Source: Cinclus cinclus
Lineage: Eukaryota; Chordata; Aves; Passeriformes; Cinclidae
Length of the DNA stretch: 64,000 nucleotides
NCBI RefSeq assembly: GCF_963662255.1
Contig: NC_085047.1
Coordinates: 108,122,181-108,186,180, forward strand
Direction of reading: 5' to 3'
Shown here piece by piece: positions 61,418-64,000 of the stretch. Below the pieces are notes generated by a model that saw only the letters and a program-made list of their open reading frames with translations, made no database searches and was not told the origin of the DNA. Both the position numbers and the translations under genes were made by a program. Every line of letters begins with the position of its first letter. The first letter of the stretch is position 1.

Positions 61418-61435
61418 GCTGTCAAACCTGACAGC
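61418..61435. promoter_or_regulatory. Inverted pair of TGACAG words
   Basis: GCTGTCA-AACC-TGACAGC is a perfect 7-bp inverted repeat with a 4-bp spacer. TGACAG is the known core of TALE homeodomain (MEIS/TGIF) sites. A regulatory role is inferred from the motif alone. Confidence 0.3.
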
Positions 61436-63396
61436 TGGAGATGTGCTTCTTCAAGTAAAATACTAATTTACAAAGAAAAGCCTTGATTCTTTAAACCAAG
61501 GTGGTTTATATTCTTCAAGTTTTTGTACAATCAACTTACAGCTCCATACTCCTCTTTTGAATATTGAGCCAGTTTAGCTGACATCCACTGCTTCAGCACC
61601 ATCTGTACAATTTCCTCCTAATTTTCTGAAGGATCACATTCAAGATCCTAGACGTTGGTGTATTCTGTGCATGTTACAGAGAAATCCATGATGCTGCAAT
61701 GCCTTATCTTGTAAACGTACTTTAGAATTTTTCACCATGCTTTTCTAGGGTTTTTTGTCACTTGAATAAAATCCACTTCCATTTTTGGAAAGCGTTCACT
61801 TTTTTTATTCCTGTAAACTACAGATTCCACAGCCCTTACTCTAATTTTTCATGTAGCATTGTTAAAATTATTAATGTGTCACCTGATGAAGTGGAAGTCC
61901 AGGCCACTGCTGTGTAGCCCTGGACAGGACACAGGCTTGCTTCTTCAGAACCATTCCTGGTATTCTCCAATGAAGATTGCTCCTCTCAGCCCAATTCCCC
62001 GTGACCCAAAAAGGGTTGCTACTACTAACATTTGCTAGAGTATTAAAAATATATTGCATTCAGAAGCCAACATGTTTCTTTACCCCTGAAAGTATCATAA
62101 AAATTATACAAGGACTTAAAAAGTTGGTACCTCTGCTGCCAAACCTAATAATTGAAGACAAGTTCCTGAGTGGAGAACTTCCTGGACAGAACACAAAGAA
62201 ACAGACACTGGTTGACCCTTATTTTTAAACTCTTAGTGTGTAATGAATGTGAGACTCTCAAAAAAATCCAGGGATTCAGTATAGCCTAATTTTAATTGGC
62301 AGGGCTTCAGAGAGGAAAAAAAAAATAAACCACAAAAATCTCACCAGGATAATGGCTTACCTTGCTGAAAGAACAGAGTCTATTTCCCACTATACATTTT
62401 CCATGTTTCAGGACATCTTGTCTCCCCCACAATTTTCTAGCCAGCTAGATAATATATTGTACCAGAAAATCAAACAGAACTGTTAATGCATCTCTGACAA
62501 TAGGTACTGGTGGAGAAAAGAGCCACCAAAACACACACACATATTCCCAGAACACTGTCCCAAGTGCTATTTTCTGTGTCACAGAGAGGGAGGACAGGAC
62601 ACACTCAGCACCCATTAGCAGATGAGAGCCAACCTGGGAAGCAAACCACACTCTTCTGACTGCTGGTACCATCACAATTTGTCTGTGACACTCTCACCAC
62701 AGAAACTCACAGGAAGGGGGAAATACTGAGAAAAAGTGGCAGCATCCATAACAAAATTCTGCAAAAAAAGCTTTGGATCTGTTATGCTCTGCCTTGGTCT
62801 CCATTGCTGTACGATGCACGTCAGGGTTATATGGCTGCAAGATTTTCCCTTGTCTTGATTGTTGTACCAACTGAAATACAGAATCCAGAGGGTGGGATGA
62901 ATGTTTAAGTACACACACCTCCAAGGGACATTCCCAGGCTACAGCTTTCAACCTTGCATACCTTTTTGCACACACATGCCCAAGTGGTTTTTTGCAAATA
63001 AAGTATGATCAAACTCAGGAAGCAGTTATAATGCAGTTCTCCCAGTCCAAGTGGATATACAACTTTTAACATAAATCAGCTCTTCCATGGTTAACAAAGT
63101 GGCTGATTTTGTGGCAAAATTGGAACAAGCTTCCTTATGAACAGAAATACACATTTCTCACATTCTGATCAGCAAATATAGCATTGACATGGGGCAACTT
63201 GCTTCTTCTTTAAACACTCCTTCCTTCAAATCCATTATTATTTGTTTTTGGTTTGTTAAGCTTGGACAAAGGAAAATAAGTCAAGCCAAACTGGTACTCT
63301 TGCCATCTGTGTTATGATTGCAAATATTGTTTTGAACCACGGTTTCATTACAGCTGTATCATATTTCTGACAAAAGCATTTATCAAGATAATGACA

Positions 63397-63423
63397 TTAT
63401 AAAGCTTTATAAGCTTATAAAGC
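63397..63423. repeat. Two overlapping perfect palindromes (16 and 20 bp)
   Basis: Positions 63,397-63,412 read TTATAAAGCTTTATAA, and positions 63,404-63,423 read GCTTTATAAGCTTATAAAGC; both are perfect palindromes centred on AAGCTT or AGCT. They overlap by nine bases, and a diverged half (GCATTATAAGC) follows directly. The cluster could be a short tandem duplication of an 11-bp unit. Confidence 0.9.
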
Positions 63424-64000
63424 ATTATAAGCAAAGAAGCATGGTGCAGTTGTTCTGTCGGGGAATTGATGCTCTATAAATCAAAATGTCTTAATGTACC
63501 TTGGAAGACAGGTAAGCCTGACTGACTAACAAAAGGTAAAGTCTATTATGTACTGGTTTATAGTGTTGTGGTTTGGGAGGAATTTTTAAATTATTTAAAC
63601 ATGTTAATTAGAATTGATATTTTTATGTTTCAAAGAGTAAGGAGATCATACAGCAATAATTAAGATACATTCTTATGAATAAATATTAAATATTACAAGA
63701 CACTAATTCTATCCTAAAAGAAAAATTAAGCTCTCTTAAGAAGCTACTTCAATTATTGCTTTGAAACATATACCTGAATATATCAGGATTGCACTAAACC
63801 ACAAATCACTGGATTGTATCCTTTCAGGGAAAAAATAAATACCTTAGATATGTTGATCAGTGAAGTCAGTAAAAATATATTCATTTCACACAGAACTGAA
63901 GTCTGGAACCCAATTCCAAGCATCCCAGGCAACACCATGTGTAGGATATACTACGTGCTATGAAACAAATCAAAGTTAACTCCAGCATTACTTAAGTAGT

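Larger units (their letters stand above)
60121..64000. other. AT-rich non-coding DNA with palindromes
   Basis: No gene is supported. A (TG)n tract of about 16 bp lies near 60,982-60,997. Notable dyads are described separately at 61,418-61,435 and 63,397-63,423. A GT-donor-like GACAG|GTAAGC occurs at 63,506-63,516, without a partner acceptor that I could support. Confidence 0.5.

Noticed and set aside
1..64000. CRISPR arrays, operons, bacterial promoters, riboswitches
   Set aside because: The sequence is vertebrate in character; the only regular arrays are microsatellites and there are no direct repeats with unique spacers.

Overview
The window looks like nuclear DNA of a bird, most likely a songbird (Passeriformes). 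It is AT-rich, and most six-frame open frames are short and scattered. The interspersed repeats that can be recognised are avian: several CR1 LINE fragments with their typical 3' tails (imperfect ATTCTRTGA repeats next to TTGGAAGGGAC / GTCCCTTCCAA motifs), a tRNA-Ile-derived SINE with a CR1-like tail (the passerine TguSINE1 type), and three LTRs resembling avian or passerine endogenous retroviruses. No mammalian L1 or Alu and no prokaryotic gene organisation was seen. The organism assignment is inferred from repeat content.

Layout. 0-2 kb: a CR1 3' end (+) followed by an LTR on the minus strand. 2-9 kb: AT-rich non-coding DNA with one unclassified richer segment near 6 kb. 9.19-9.34 kb: the tRNA-derived SINE. 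9.3-23.6 kb: non-coding DNA with microsatellites and a cluster of weak minus-strand open frames (13.5-15.8 kb), one of which starts with a signal-peptide-like sequence. 23.66-24.40 kb: CR1 (+) with part of a reverse transcriptase and internal deletions. 26.93-27.72 kb: LTR (-). 28.75-28.89 kb: one candidate spliced exon (+). 33.65-35.29 kb: the longest CR1 (+), covering the end of the endonuclease, the reverse transcriptase and the 3' tail, with catalytic residues lost. 40-45 kb: several low-complexity tracts. 47.57-48.20 kb: CR1 (+) carrying a 180-codon open frame, the longest in the window. 50.83-51.59 kb: CR1 (-) abutting an internally deleted LTR (+). 51.6-64 kb: non-coding DNA with a 38-bp tandem duplication at 60.05 kb and strong palindromes at 61.42 and 63.40 kb.

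No intact host protein-coding gene can be supported. The window is best read as intergenic or deep intronic DNA (gene-desert-like). Some repeat-free stretches rich in homeodomain-like TAATTA/ATTAAT words could be conserved enhancers, but this needs an alignment. The genes do not form a pathway or operon: the only coding remnants are dead pieces of CR1 reverse transcriptase and endonuclease. I did not find a convincing undescribed system. The best leads are the candidate exon at 28.75 kb, the palindromes near 63.4 and 61.4 kb, the CR1/LTR junction at 51.27 kb and the minus-strand open frames at 13.5-15.8 kb.
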